Positions 34,933 to 48,787 of a stretch of DNA of 64,000 nucleotides are shown one piece after another. The translations under genes were made by a program, and so were the position numbers. How positions within the stretch are numbered: position 1 is the first letter of the stretch; every line of letters starts with the position of its first letter. The stretch comes from Chaunax sp. Z400. Taxonomy: Eukaryota; Chordata; Actinopteri; Lophiiformes; Chaunacidae. The DNA is taken from positions 310,001-374,000 of the forward strand of contig JBAGJB010000219.1 in NCBI GenBank assembly GCA_037577475.1, in the 5' to 3' direction. The notes beneath the pieces were generated by a model that was not told the origin of the DNA, did not search any database, and saw only the letters and a program-made list of their open reading frames with translations.

Positions 34933-36285
34933 GAGTCTCTACGACCTTCCGTTCCCGAGATACAGACATTCAAAATACGCCCCTACTGGACATGTCATAT
35001 CTCGGGAAAGGAAGGTCGCACAGACTCGGGACAAAGACTGGTGTTCTCAGAGACCACATAAACCCCTAGACTGACGTTGGTCCCGAGTCTCTACGACCTT
35101 CCGTTTCCGAGATACACACATTCACTATAGGCGAACCAAACCCCATTCACTTCAATGGGAAAATAAACTTGAGTATAACTCGGGAACGGAAGGTCGTAGA
35201 GACTCGGGACCATGATCCGTTGGACATAATTCGTGGTCTCTGAACACGCCAGACTTCTCCCCGAGTCTCTACGACCTTCCGTTCCCGAGATACAAAAATT
35301 CCAAAAATCACCAAAAATACATGTCATATCTCGGGAACCGTAAATCGTAGAGACTCGGTTTACCTGCTGACGTTCTTGGAGACCCCATAAAACCGTTGAA
35401 AGAGCTTATCCCCGAGTCTCTACGACCTTCCGTTCAAAAGTTACCAACCCGGGTAGGGCCCCCATTGAGTTTTTATCCCCTTAACCCTAACCCTAACCCT
35501 AACCCTAACCCTATCCCCTAACCCACACTTGTCCGCGAGTCTCTACGACCTTCCGTTCCCGAGATACAGACATTCAAAATACGCCCCTACTGGACATGTC
35601 ATATCTCGGGAAAGGAAGGTCGCACAGACTCGGGACAAAGACTGGTGTTCTCAGAGACCACATAAACCCCTAGACGGACGTTGGTCCCGAGTCTCTACGA
35701 CCTTCCGTTTCCGAGATACACACATTCACTATAGGCGAACAAAACCCCATTCACTTCAATGGGAAAATAAACTTGAGTATAACTCGGGAACGGAAGGTCG
35801 TAGAGACTCGGGACCATGATCCGTAGGACATAATTCGTGGTCTCTGAACACGCCAGACTTCTCCCCGAGTCTCTACGACCTTCCGTTCCCGAGATACAAA
35901 AATTCCAAAAATCACCAAAAATACATGTCATATCTCGGGAACCGTAAATCGTAGAGACTCGGTTTACCTGCTGACGTTCTTGGAGACCCCATAAAACCGT
36001 TGAAAGAGCTTATCCCCGAGTCTCTACGACCTTCCGTTCAAAAGTTACCAACCCGGGTAGGGCCCCCATTGAGTTTTTATCCCCTTAACCCTAACCCTAA
36101 CCCTAACCCTAACCCCTAACCCACACTTGTCCGCGAGTCTCTACGACCTTCCGTTCCCGAGATACAAAAATTCCAAAAATCACCAAAAATACATGTCATA
36201 TCTCGGGAACCGTAAGTCGTAGAGACTCGGTTTACCCGCTGGCATTCTTGGAGACCCCATAAAACCATTGAAAGAGCTTATCCCC
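34933..36285. repeat. Two words, DABC (123-bp C) and DABCB, duplicated from or to 20271-21623
   Basis: D34933 A35085 B35263 C35414; D35537 A35689 B35867 C36018 B36135. The offset to 20271-21623 is 14,662 bp. Both regions have the rare gactgacgttgg in the first D (about 20407 and 35069). C35414 carries ccctatcccc, and A35689 has gtaggac where its counterpart has gtcggac. Confidence 0.87.
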
Positions 36286-39200
36286 GAGTCTCTACGACCT
36301 TCCGTTCCCGAGATACAGACATTCAAAATACGCCCCTACTGGACATGTCATATCTCGGGAAAGGAAGGTCGCACAGACTCGGGACAAAGACTGGTGTTCT
36401 CAGAGACCACATAAACCCCTAGACAGACGTTGGGCCCGAGTCTCTACGACCTTCCGTTTCCGAGATACACACATTCACTATAGGCGAACCAAACCCCATT
36501 CACTTCAATGGGAAAATAAACTTGAGTATAACTCGGGAACGGAAGGTCGTAGAGACTCGGGACCATGATCCGTTGGACATAATTCGTGGTCTCTGAACAC
36601 GCCAGACTTCTCCCCGAGTCTCTACGACCTTCCGTTCCCGAGATACAAAAATTCCAAAAATCACCAAAAATACATGTCATATCTCGGGAACCGTAAATCG
36701 TAGAGACTCGGTTTACCTGCTGACGTTCTTGGAGACCCCATAAAACCGTTGAAAGAGCTTATCCCCGAGTCTCTACGACCTTCCGTTCAAAAGTTACCAA
36801 CCCGGGTAGGGCCCCCATTGAGTTTTTATCCCCTTAACCCTAACCCTAACCCTAACCCTAACCCCTAACCCACACTTGTCCGCGAGTCTCTACGACCTTC
36901 CGTTCCCGAGATACAAAAATTCCAAAAATCACCAAAAATACATGTCATATCTCGGGAACCGTAAGTCGTAGAGACTCGGTTTACCTGCTGGCATTCTTGG
37001 AGACCCCATAAAACCATTGAAAGAGCTTATCCCCGAGTCTCTACGACCTTCCGTTCCCGAGATACAGACATTCAAAATACGCCCCTACTGGACATGTCAT
37101 ATCTCGGGAAAGGAAGGTCGCACAGACTCGGGACAAAGACTGGTGTTCTCAGAGACCACATAAACCCCTAGACGGACGTTGGTCCCGAGTCTCTACGACC
37201 TTCCGTTTCCGAGATACACACATTCACTATAGGCGGACCAAACCCCATTCACTTCAATGGGAAAATAAACTTGAGTATAACTCGGGAACGGAAGGTCGTA
37301 GAGACTCGGGACCATGATCCGTCCGACATAATTCGTGGTCTCTGAACACGCCAGACTTCTCCACGAGTCTCTACGACCTTCCGTTCCCGAGATACAAAAA
37401 TTCCAAAAATCACCAAAAATACATGTCATATCTCGGGAACCGTAAGTCGTAGAGACTCGGTTTACCCGCTGGCATTCTTGGAGACCCCATAAAACCATTG
37501 AAAGAGCTTATCCCCGAGTCTCTACGACCTTCCGTTCCCGAGATACAGACATTCAAAATACGCCCCTACTGGACATGTCATATCTCGGGAAAGGAAGGTC
37601 GCACAGACTCGGGACAAAGACTGGTGTTCTCAGAGACCACATAAACCCCTAGACGGACGTTGGTCCCGAGTCTCTACGACCTTCCGTTTCCGAGATACAC
37701 ACATTCACTATAGGCGAACCAAACCCCATTCACTTCAATGGGAAAATAAACTTGAGTATAACTCGGGAACGGAAGGTCGTAGAGACTCGGGACCATGATC
37801 CGTCCGACATAATTCGTGGTCTCTGAACACGCCAGACTTCTCCCCGAGTCTCTACGACCTTCCGTTCCCGAGATACAGACATTCAAAATACGCCCCTACT
37901 GGACATGTCATATCTCGGGAAAGGAAGGTCGCACAGACTCGGGACAAAGACTGGTGTTCTCAGAGACCACATAAACCCCTAGACAGACGTTGGGCCCGAG
38001 TCTCTACGACCTTCCGTTTCCGAGATACACACATTCACTATAGGCGAACCAAACCCCATTCACTTCAATGGGAAAATAAACTTGAGTATAACTCGGGAAC
38101 GGAAGGTCGTAGAGACTCGGGACCATGATCCGTTGGACATAATTCGTGGTCTCTGAACACGCCAGACTTCTCCCCGAGTCTCTACGACCTTCCGTTCCCG
38201 AGATACAAAAATTCCAAAAATCACCAAAAATACATGTCATATCTCGGGAACCGTAAATCGTAGAGACTCGGTTTACCTGCTGACGTTCTTGGAGATCCCA
38301 TAAAACCGTTGAAAGAGCTTATCCCCGAGTCTCTACGACCTTCCGTTCAAAAGTTACCAACCCGGGTAGGGCCCCCATTGAGTTTTTATCCCCTTAACCC
38401 TAACCCTAACCCTAACCCTAACCCCTAACCCACACTTGTCCGCGAGTCTCTACGACCTTCCGTTCCCGAGATACAGACATTCAAAATACGCCCCTACTGG
38501 ACATGTCATATCTCGGGAAAGGAAGGTCGCACAGACTCGGGACAAAGACTGGTGTTCTCAGAGACCACATAAACCCCTAGACGGACGTTGGTCCCGAGTC
38601 TCTACGACCTTCCGTTTCCGAGATACACACATTCACTATAGGCGAACCAAACCCCATTCACTTCAATGGGAAAATAAACTTGAGTATAACTCGGGAACGG
38701 AAGGTCGTAGAGACTCGGGACCATGATCCGTTGGACATAATTCGTGGTCTCTGAACACGCCAGACTTCTCCCCGAGTCTCTACGACCTTCCGTTCCCGAG
38801 ATACAAAAATTCCAAAAATCACCAAAAATACATGTCATATCTCGGGAACCGTAAATCGTAGAGACTCGGTTTACCTGCTGACGTTCTTGGAGACCCCATA
38901 AAACCGTTGAAAGAGCTTATCCCCGAGTCTCTACGACCTTCCGTTCAAAAGTTACCAACCCGGGTAGGGCCCCCATTGAGTTTTTATCCCCTTAACCCTA
39001 ACCCTAACCCTAACCCTAACCCCTAACCCACACTTGTCCGCGAGTCTCTACGACCTTCCGTTCCCGAGATACAAAAATTCCAAAAATCACCAAAAATACA
39101 TGTCATATCTCGGGAACCGTAAGTCGTAGAGACTCGGTTTACCCGCTGGCATTCTTGGAGACCCCATAAAACCATTGAAAGAGCTTATCCCCGAGTCTCT

Positions 39201-40601
39201 ACGACCTTCCGTTCCCGAGATACAGACATTCAAAATACGCCCCTACTGGACATGTCATATCTCGGGAAAGGAAGGTCGCACAGACTCGGGACAAAGACTG
39301 GTGTTCTAAGAGACCACATAAACCCCTAGACGGACATTGGTCCCGAGTCTCTACGACCTTCCGTTTCCGAGATACACACATTCACTATAGGCGAACCAAA
39401 CCCCATTCACTTCAATGGGAAAATAAACTTGAGTATAACTCGGGAACGGAAGGTCGTAGAGACTCGGGACCCTGATCCGTCGGACATAATTCGTGGTCTC
39501 TGAACACGCCAGACTTCTCCACGAGTCTCTACGACCTTCCGTTCCCGAGATACAAAAATTCCAAAAATCACCAAAAATACATGTCATATCTCGGGAACCG
39601 TAAGTCGTAGAGACTCGGTTTACCCGCTGGCATTCTTGGAGACCCCATAAAACCATTGAAAGAGCTTATCCCCGAGTCTCTACGACCTTCCGTTCCCGAG
39701 ATACAGACATTCAAAATACGCCCCTACTGGACATGTCATATCTCGGGAAAGGAAGGTCGCACAGACTCGGGACAAAGACTGGTGTTCTCAGAGACCACAT
39801 AAACCCCTAGACGGACGTTGGTCCCGAGTCTCTACGACCTTCCGTTTCCGAGATACACACATTCACTATAGGCGAACCAAACCCCATTCACTTCAATGGG
39901 AAAATAAACTTGAGTATAACTCGGGAACGGAAGGTCGTAGAGACTCGGGACCATGATCCGTCCGACATAATTCGTGGTCTCTGAACACGCCAGACTTCTC
40001 CACGAGTCTCTACGACCTTCCGTTCCCGAGATACAGACATTCAAAATACGCCCCTACTGAACATGTCATATCTCGGGAAAGGAAGGTCGCACAGACTCGG
40101 GACAAAGACTGGTGTTCTCAGAGACCACATAAACCCCTAGACAGACGTTGGGCCCGAGTCTCTACGACCTTCCGTTTCCGAGATACACACATTCACTATA
40201 GGCGAACCAAACCCCATTCACTTCAATGGGAAAATAAACTTGAGTATAACTCGGGAACGGAAGGTCGTAGAGACTCGGGACCATGATCCGTTGGACATAA
40301 TTCGTGGTCTCTGAACACGCCAGACTTCTCCCCGAGTCTCTACGACCTTCCGTTCCCGAGATACAAAAATTCCAAAAATCACCAAAAATACATGTCATAT
40401 CTCGGGAACCGTAAATCCTAGAGACTCGGTTTACCTGCTGACGTTCTTGGAGATCCCATAAAACCGTTGAAAGAGCTTATCCCCGAGTCTCTACGACCTT
40501 CCGTTCAAAAGTTACCAACCCGGGTAGGGCCCCCATTGAGTTTTTATCCCCTTAACCCTAACCCTAACCCTAACCCTAACCCCTAACCCACACTTGTCCG
40601 C
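36286..40601. repeat. Two separated 1,560-bp units with DABC words between and after
   Basis: D36286 ABCB, D37035 AB, D37516 A (1,560 bp); D37846 ABC; D38444 ABCB, D39193 AB, D39674 A (1,560 bp); D40004 ABC. The first unit matches 22435-23994 at an offset of 13,851 bp, including gagatccc in the following B38176. The second contains ttctaagag and a private acggacattgg in D39193. Confidence 0.87.
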
Positions 40602-43600
40602 GAGTCTCTACGACCTTCCGTTCCCGAGATACAGACATTCAAAATACGCCCCTACTGGACATGTCATATCTCGGGAAAGGAAGGTCGCACAGACTCGGGA
40701 CAAAGACTGGTGTTCTCAGAGACCACATAAACCCCTAGACGGACGTTGGTCCCGAGTCTCTACGACCTTCCGTTTCCGAGATACACACATTCACTATAGG
40801 CGAACCAAACCCCATTCACTTCAATGGGAAAATAAACTTGAGTATAACTCGGGAACGGAAGGTCGTAGAGACTCGGGACCATGATCCGTCGGACATAATT
40901 CGTGGTCTCTGAACACGCCAGACTTCTCCCCGAGTCTCTACGACCTTCCGTTCCCGAGATACAAAAATTCCAAAAATCACCAAAAATACATGTCATATCT
41001 CGGGAACCATAAGTCGTAGAGACTCGGTTTACCCGCTGGCATTCTTGGAGACCCCATAAAACCATTGAAAGAGCTTATCCCCGAGTCTCTACGACCTTCC
41101 GTTCCCGAGATACAGACATTCAAAATACGCCCCTACTGGACATGTCATATCTCGGGAAAGGAAGGTCGCACAGACTCGGGACAAAGACTGGTGTTCTCAG
41201 AGACCACATAAACCCCTAGACGGACGTTGGTCCCGAGTCTCTACGACCTTCCGTTTCCGAGATACACACATTCACTATAGGCGAACCAAACCCCATTCAC
41301 TTCAATGGGAAAATAAACTTGAGTATAACTCGGGAACGGAAGGTCGTAGAGACTCGGGACCATGATCCGTTGGACATAATTCGTGGTCTCTGAACACGCC
41401 AGACTTCTCCCCGAGTCTCTACGACCTTCCGTTCCCGAGATACAAAAATTCCAAAAATCACCAAAAATACATGTCATATCTCGGGAACCGTAAATCGTAG
41501 AGACTCGGTTTACCTGCTGACGTTCTTGGAGACCCCATAAAACCGTTGAAAGAGCTTATCCCCGAGTCTCTACGACCTTCCGTTCAAAAGTTACCAACCC
41601 GGGTAGGGCCCCCATTGAGTTTTTATCCCCTTAACCCTAACCCTAACCCTAACCCTAACCCCTAACCCACACTTGTCCGCGAGTCTCTACGACCTTCCGT
41701 TCCCGAGATACAAAAATTCCAAAAATCACCAAAAATACATGTCATATCTCGGGAACCGTAAGTCGTAGAGACTCGGTTTACCCGCTGGCATTCTTGGAGA
41801 CCCCATAAAACCATTGAAAGAGCTTATCCCCGAGTCTCTACGACCTTCCGTTCCCGAGATACAGACATTCAAAATACGCCCCTACTGGACATGTCATATC
41901 TCGGGAAAGGAAGGTCGCACAGACTCGGGACAAAGACTGGTGTCCTCAGAGACCACATAAACCCCTAGACGGACGTTGGTCCCGAGTCTCTACGACCTTC
42001 CGTTTCCGAGATACACACATTCACTATAGGCGAACCAAACCCCATTCACTTCAATGGGAAAATAAACTTGAGTATAACTCGGGAACGGAAGGTCGTAGAG
42101 ACTCGGGACCATGATCCGTCCGACATAATTCGTGGTCTCTGAACACGCCAGACTTCTCCACGAGTCTCTACGACCTTCCGTTCCCGAGATACAGACATTC
42201 AAAATACGCCCCTACTGGACATGTCATATCTCGGGAAAGGAAGGTCGCACAGACTCGGGACAAAGACTGGTGTTCTCAGAGACCACATAAACCCCTAGAC
42301 AGACGTTGGGCCCGAGTCTCTACGACCTTCCGTTTCCGAGATACACACATTCACTATAGGCGAACCAAACCCCATTCACTTCAATGGGAAAATAAACTTG
42401 AGTATAACTCGGGAACGGAAGGTCGTAGAGACTCGGGACCATGATTCGTTGGACATAATTCGTGGTCTCTGAACACGCCAGACTTCTCCCCGAGTCTCTA
42501 CGACCTTCCGTTCCCGAGATACAAAAATTCCAAAAATCACCAAAAATACATGTCATATCTCGGGAACCGTAAATCGTAGAGACTCGGTTTACCTGCTGAC
42601 GTTCTTGGAGACCCCATAAAACCGTTGAAAGAGCTTATCCCCGAGTCTCTACGACCTTCCGTTCAAAAGTTACCAACCCGGGTAGGGCCCCCATTGAGTT
42701 TTTATCCCCTTAACCCTAACCCTAACCCTAACCCTAACCCCTAACCCACACTTGTCCGCGAGTCTCTACGACCTTCCGTTCCCGAGATACAGACATTCAA
42801 AATACGCCCCTACTGGACATGTCATATCTCGGGAAAGGAAGGTCGCACAGACTCGGGACAAACACTGGTGTTCTCAGAGACCACATAAACCCCTAGACGG
42901 ACGTTGGTCCCGAGTCTCTACGACCTTCCGTTTCCGAGATACACACATTCACTATAGGCGAACCAAACCCCATTCACTTCAATGGGAAAATAAACTTGAG
43001 TATAACTCGGGAACGGAAGGTCGTAGAGACTCGGGACCATGATCGGTCCGACATAATTCGTGGTCTCTGAACACTCCACACTTCTCCACGAGTCTCTACG
43101 ACCTTCCGTTCCCGAGATACAGACATTCAAAATACGCCCCTACTGGACATGTCATATCTCGGGAAAGGAAGGTCGCACAGACTCGGGACGAAGACTGGTG
43201 TTCTCAGAGACCACATAAACCCCTAGACGGACGTTGGTCCCGAGTCTCTACGACCTTCCGTTTCCGAGATACACACATTCACTATAGGCGAACCAAACCC
43301 CATTCACTTCAATGGGAAAATAAACTTGAGTATAACTCGGGAACGGAAGGTCGTAGAGACTCGGGACCATGATCCGTCGGACATAATTCGTGGTCTCTGA
43401 ACACGCCAGACTTCTCCCCGAGTCTCTACGACCTTCCGTTCCCGAGATACAAAAATTCCAAAAATCACCAAAAATACATGTCATATCTCGGGAACCGTAA
43501 GTCGTAGAGACTCGGTTTACCCGCTGGCATTCTTGGAGACCCCATAAAACCATTGAAAGAGCTTATCCCCGAGTCTCTACGACCTTCCGTTCCCGAGATA

Positions 43601-46600
43601 CAGACATTCAAAATACGCCCCTACTGGACATGTCATATCTCGGGAAAGGAAGGTCGCACAGACTCGGGACAAAGACTGGTGTTCTCAGAGACCACATAAA
43701 CCCATAGACGGACGTTGGTCCCGAGTCTCTACGACCTTCCGTTTCCGAGATTCACACATTCACTATAGGCGAACCAAACCCCATTCACTTCAATGGGAAA
43801 ATAAACTTGAGTATAACTCGGGAACGGAAGGTCGTAGAGACTCGGGACCATGATCCGTCCGACATAATTCGTGGTCTCTGAACACGCCAGACTTCTCCAC
43901 GAGTCTCTACGACCTTCCGTTCCCGAGATACAGACATTCAAAATACGCCCCTACTGGACATGTCATATCTCGGGAAAGGAAGGTCGCACAGACTCGGGAC
44001 AAAGACTGGTGTTCTCAGAGACCACATAAACCCCTAGACGGACGTTGGTCCCGAGTCTCTACGACCTTCCGTTTCCGAGATACACACATTCACTATAGGC
44101 GAACCAAACCCCATTCACTTCAATGGGAAAATAAACTTGAGTATAACTCGGGAACGGAAGGTCGTAGAGACTCGGGACCATGATCCGTCCGACATAATTC
44201 GTGGTCTCTGAACACTCCACACTTCTCCACGAGTCTCTACGACCTTCCGTTCCCGAGATACAGACATTCAAAATACGCCCCTACTGGACATGTCATATCT
44301 CGGGAAAGGAAGGTCGCACAGACTCGGGACGAAGACTGGTGTTCTCAGAGACCACATAAACCCCTAGACGGACGTTGGTCCCGAGTCTCTACGACCTTCC
44401 GTTTCCGAGATACACACATTCACTATAGGCGAACCAAACCCCATTCACTTCAATGGGAAAATAAACTTGAGTATAACTCGGGAACGGAAGGTCGTAGAGA
44501 CTCGGGACCATGATCCGTCGGACATAATTCGTGGTCTCTGAACACGCCAGACTTCTCCCCGAGTCTCTACGACCTTCCGTTCCCGAGATACAAAAATTCC
44601 AAAAATCACCAAAAATACATGTCATATCTCGGGAACCGTAAGTCGTAGAGACTCGGTTTACCTGCTGACGTTCTTGGAGACCCCATAAAACCGTTGAAAG
44701 AGCTTATCCCCGAGTCTCTACGACCTTCCGTTCAAAAGTTACCAACCCGGGTAGGGCCCCGATTGAGTTTTTATCCCCTTAACCCTAACCCTAACCCTAA
44801 CCCTAACCCCTAACCCACACTTGTCCGCGAGTCTCTACGACCTTCCGTTCCCGAGATACAGACATTCAAAATACGCCCCTACTGGACATGTCATATCTCG
44901 GGAAAGGAAGGTCGCACAGACTCGGGTCAAAGACTGGTGTTCTCAGAGACCACATAAACCCCTAGACGGACGTTGGTCCCGAGTCTCTACGACCTTCCGT
45001 TTCCGAGATACACACATTCACTATAGGCGAACCAAACCCCATTCACTTCAATGGGAAAATAAACTTGAGTATAACTCGGGAACGGAAGGTCGTAGAGACT
45101 CGGGACCCTGATCCGTCGGACATAATTCGTGGTCTCTGAACACGCCAGACTTCTCCCCGAGTCTCTACGACCTTCCGTTCCCGAGATACAAACATTCCAA
45201 AAATCACGAAAAATACATGTCATATCTCGGGAACCGTAAGTCGTAGAGACTCGGTTTACCTGCTGGCATTCTTGGAGACCCCATAAAACCATTGAAAGAG
45301 CTTATCCCCGAGTCTCTACGACCTTCCGTTCCCGAGATACAGACATTCAAAATACGCCCCTACTGGACATGTCATATCTCGGGAAAGGAAGGTCCCACAG
45401 ACTCGGGACAAAGACTGGTGTTCTCAGAGACCACATAAACCCCTAGACGGACGTTGGTCCCGAGTCTCTACGACCTTCCGTTTCCGAGATACACACATTC
45501 ACTATAGGCGAACCAAACCCCATTCACTTCAATGGGAAAATAAACTTGAGTATAACTCGGGAACGGAAGGTCGTAGAGACTCGGGACCATGATCCGTCCG
45601 ACATAATTCGTGGTCTCTGAACACGCCAGACTTCTCCACGAGTCTCTACGACCTTCCGTTCCCGAGATACAGACATTCAAAATACGCCCCTACTGGACAT
45701 GTCATATCTCGGGAAAGGAAGGTCGCACAGACTCGGGACAAAGACTGGTGTTCTCAGAGACCACATAAACCCCTAGACGGACGTTGGTCCCGAGTCTCTA
45801 CGACCTTCCGTTTCCGAGATTCACACATTCACTATAGGCGAACCAAACCCCATTCACTTCAATGGGAAAATAAACTTGAGTATAACTCGGGAACGGAAGG
45901 TCGTAGAGACTCGGGACCATGATCCGTCCGACATAATTCGTGGTCTCTGAACACGCCAGACTTCTCCACGAGTCTCTACGACCTTCCGTTCCCGAGATAC
46001 AGACATTCAAAATACGCCCCTACTGGACATGTCATATCTCGGGAAAGGAAGGTCGCACAGACTCGGGACAAAGACTGGTGTTCTCAGAGACCACATAAAC
46101 CCCTAGACGGACGTTGGTCCCGAGTCTCTACGACCTTCCGTTTCCGAGATACACACATTCACTATAGGCGAACCAAACCCCATTCACTTCAATGGGAAAA
46201 TAAACTTGAGTATAACTCGGCAACGGAAGGTCGTAGAGACTCGGGACCATGATCCGTCCGACATAATTCGTGGTCTCTGAACACGCCACACTTCTCCATG
46301 AGTCTCTACGACCTTCCGTTCCCGAGATACAAAAATTCCAAAAATCACCAAAAATACATGTCATATCTCGGGAACCGTAAGTCGTAGAGACTCGGTTTAC
46401 CCGCTGGCATTCTTGGAGACCCCATAAAACCATTGAAAGAGCTTATCCCCGAGTCTCTACGACCTTCCGTTCCCGAGATACAGACATTCAAAATACGCCC
46501 CTACTGGACATGTCATATCTCGGGAAAGGAAGGTCGCACAGACTCGGGACAAAGACTGGTGTTCTCAGATACCACATAAACCCCTAGACGGACGTTGGTC

Positions 46601-48787
46601 CCGAGTCTCTACGACCTTCCGTTTCCGAGATACACACATTCACTATAGGCGAACCAAACCCCATTCACTTCAATGGGAAAATAAACTTGAGTATAACTCG
46701 GGAACGGAAGGTCGTAGAGACTCGGGACCATGATCCGTCCGACATAATTCGTGGTCTCTGAACACGCCACACTTCTCCACGAGTCTCTACGACCTTCCGT
46801 TCCCGAGATACAGACATTCAAAATACGCCCCTACTGGACATGTCATATCTCGGGAAAGGAAGGTCGCACAGACTCGGGACGAAGACTGGTGTTCTCAGAG
46901 ACCACATAAACCCCTAGACGGACGTTGGTACCGAGTCTCTACGACCTTCCGTTTCCGAGATACACACATTCACTATAGGCGAACCAAACCCCATTCACTT
47001 CAATGGGAAAATAAACTTGAGTATAACTCGGGAACGGAAGGTCGTAGAGACTCGGGACCATGATCCGTCGGACATAATTCGTGGTCTCTGAACACGCCAG
47101 ACTTCTCCCCGAGTCTCTACGACCTTCCGTTCCCGAGATACAAAAATTCCAAAAATCACCAAAAATACATGTCATATCTCGGGAACCGTAAGTCCTAGAG
47201 ACTCGGTTTACCCGCTGGCATTCTTGGAGACCCCATAAAACCATTGAAAGAGCTTATCCCCGAGTCTCTACGACCTTCCGTTCCCGAGATACAGACATTC
47301 AAAATACGCCCCTACTGGACATGTCATATCTCGGGAAAGGAAGGTCGCACAGAGTCGGGACAATGACTGGTGTTCTCAGAGACCACATAAACCCCTAGAC
47401 GGACGTTGGTCCCGAGTCTCTACGACCTTCCGTTTCCGAGATTCACACATTCACTATAGGCGAACCAAACCCCATTCACTTCAATGGGAAAATAAACTTG
47501 AGTATAACTCGGGAACGGAAGGTCGTAGAGACTCGGGACCATGATCCGTCCGACATAATTCGTGGTCTCTGAACACGCCAGACTTCTCCACGAGTCTCTA
47601 CGACCTTCCGTTCCCGAGATACAGACATTCAAAATACGCCCCTACTGGACATGTCATATCTCGGGAAAGGAAGGTCGCACAGACTCGGGACAAAGACTGG
47701 TGTTCTCAGAGACCACATAAACCCCTAGACGGACGTTGGTCCCGAGTCTCTACGACCTTCCGTTTCCGAGATACACACATTCACTATAGGCGAACCAAAC
47801 CCCATTTGCTTCAATTGGAAAATAAACTTGAGTATAACTCGGGAACGGAAGGTCGTAGAGACTCGGGACCATGATCCGTCGGACATAATTCGTGGTCTCT
47901 GAACACGCCAGACTTCTCCCCGAGTCTCTACGACCTTCCGTTCCCGAGATACAAAAATTCCAAAAATCACCAAAAATACATGTCATATCTCGGGAACCGT
48001 AAGTCGTAGAGACTCGGTTTACCTGCTGACGTTCTTGGAGACCCCATAAAACCGTTGAAAGAGCTTATCCCCGAGTCTCTACGACCTTCCGTTCAAAAGT
48101 TACCAACCCGGATAGGGCCCCGATTGAGTTTTTATCCCCTTAACCCTAACCCTAACCCTAACCCTAACCCCTAACCCACACTTGTCCGCGAGTCTCTACG
48201 ACCTTCCGTTCCCGAGATACAGACATTCAAAATACGCCCCTACTGGACATGTCATATCTCGGGAAAGGAAGGTCGCACAGACTCGGGACAAAGACTGGTG
48301 TTCTCAGAGACCACATAAACCCCTAGACGGACGTTGGTCCCGAGTCTCTACGACCTTCCGTTTCCGAGAGTCACACATTCACTATAGGCGAACCAAACCC
48401 CATTCACTTCAATGGGAAAATAAACTTGAGTATAACTCGGGAACGGAAGGTCGTAGAGACTCGGGACCATGATCCGTCCGACATAATTCGTGGTCTCTGA
48501 ACACGCCAGACTTCTCCCCGAGTCTCTACGACCTTCCGTTCCCGAGATACAAAAATTCCAAAAATCACCAAAAATACATGTCATATCTCGGGAACCGTAA
48601 GTCGTAGAGACTCGGTTTACCTGCTGACGTTCTTGGAGACCCCATAAAACCGTTGAAAGAGCTTATCCCCGAGTCTCTACGACCTTCCGTTCAAAAGTTA
48701 CCAACCCGGATAGGGCCCCGATTGAGTTTTTATCCCCTTAACCCTAACCCTAACCCTAACCCTAACCCCTAACCCACACTTGTCCGC
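40602..48787. repeat. Right copy of the 6.9-kb duplication, enlarged by two words groups
   Basis: D40602 AB; D41083 ABCB; D41832 A; D42162 ABC; D42760 A; D43090 AB; D43571 A; D43901 A; D44231 ABC; D44829 AB; D45310 A; D45640 A; D45970 AB; D46451 A; D46781 AB; D47262 A; D47592 ABC; D48190 ABC. Relative to 24593-31513 it gains an 811-bp DA+DAB at about 42760-43570 and a 598-bp DABC at 47592-48189. The second insertion carries the private A variant (A47744). The last DABCB word before the window end is D41083. Confidence 0.9.
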
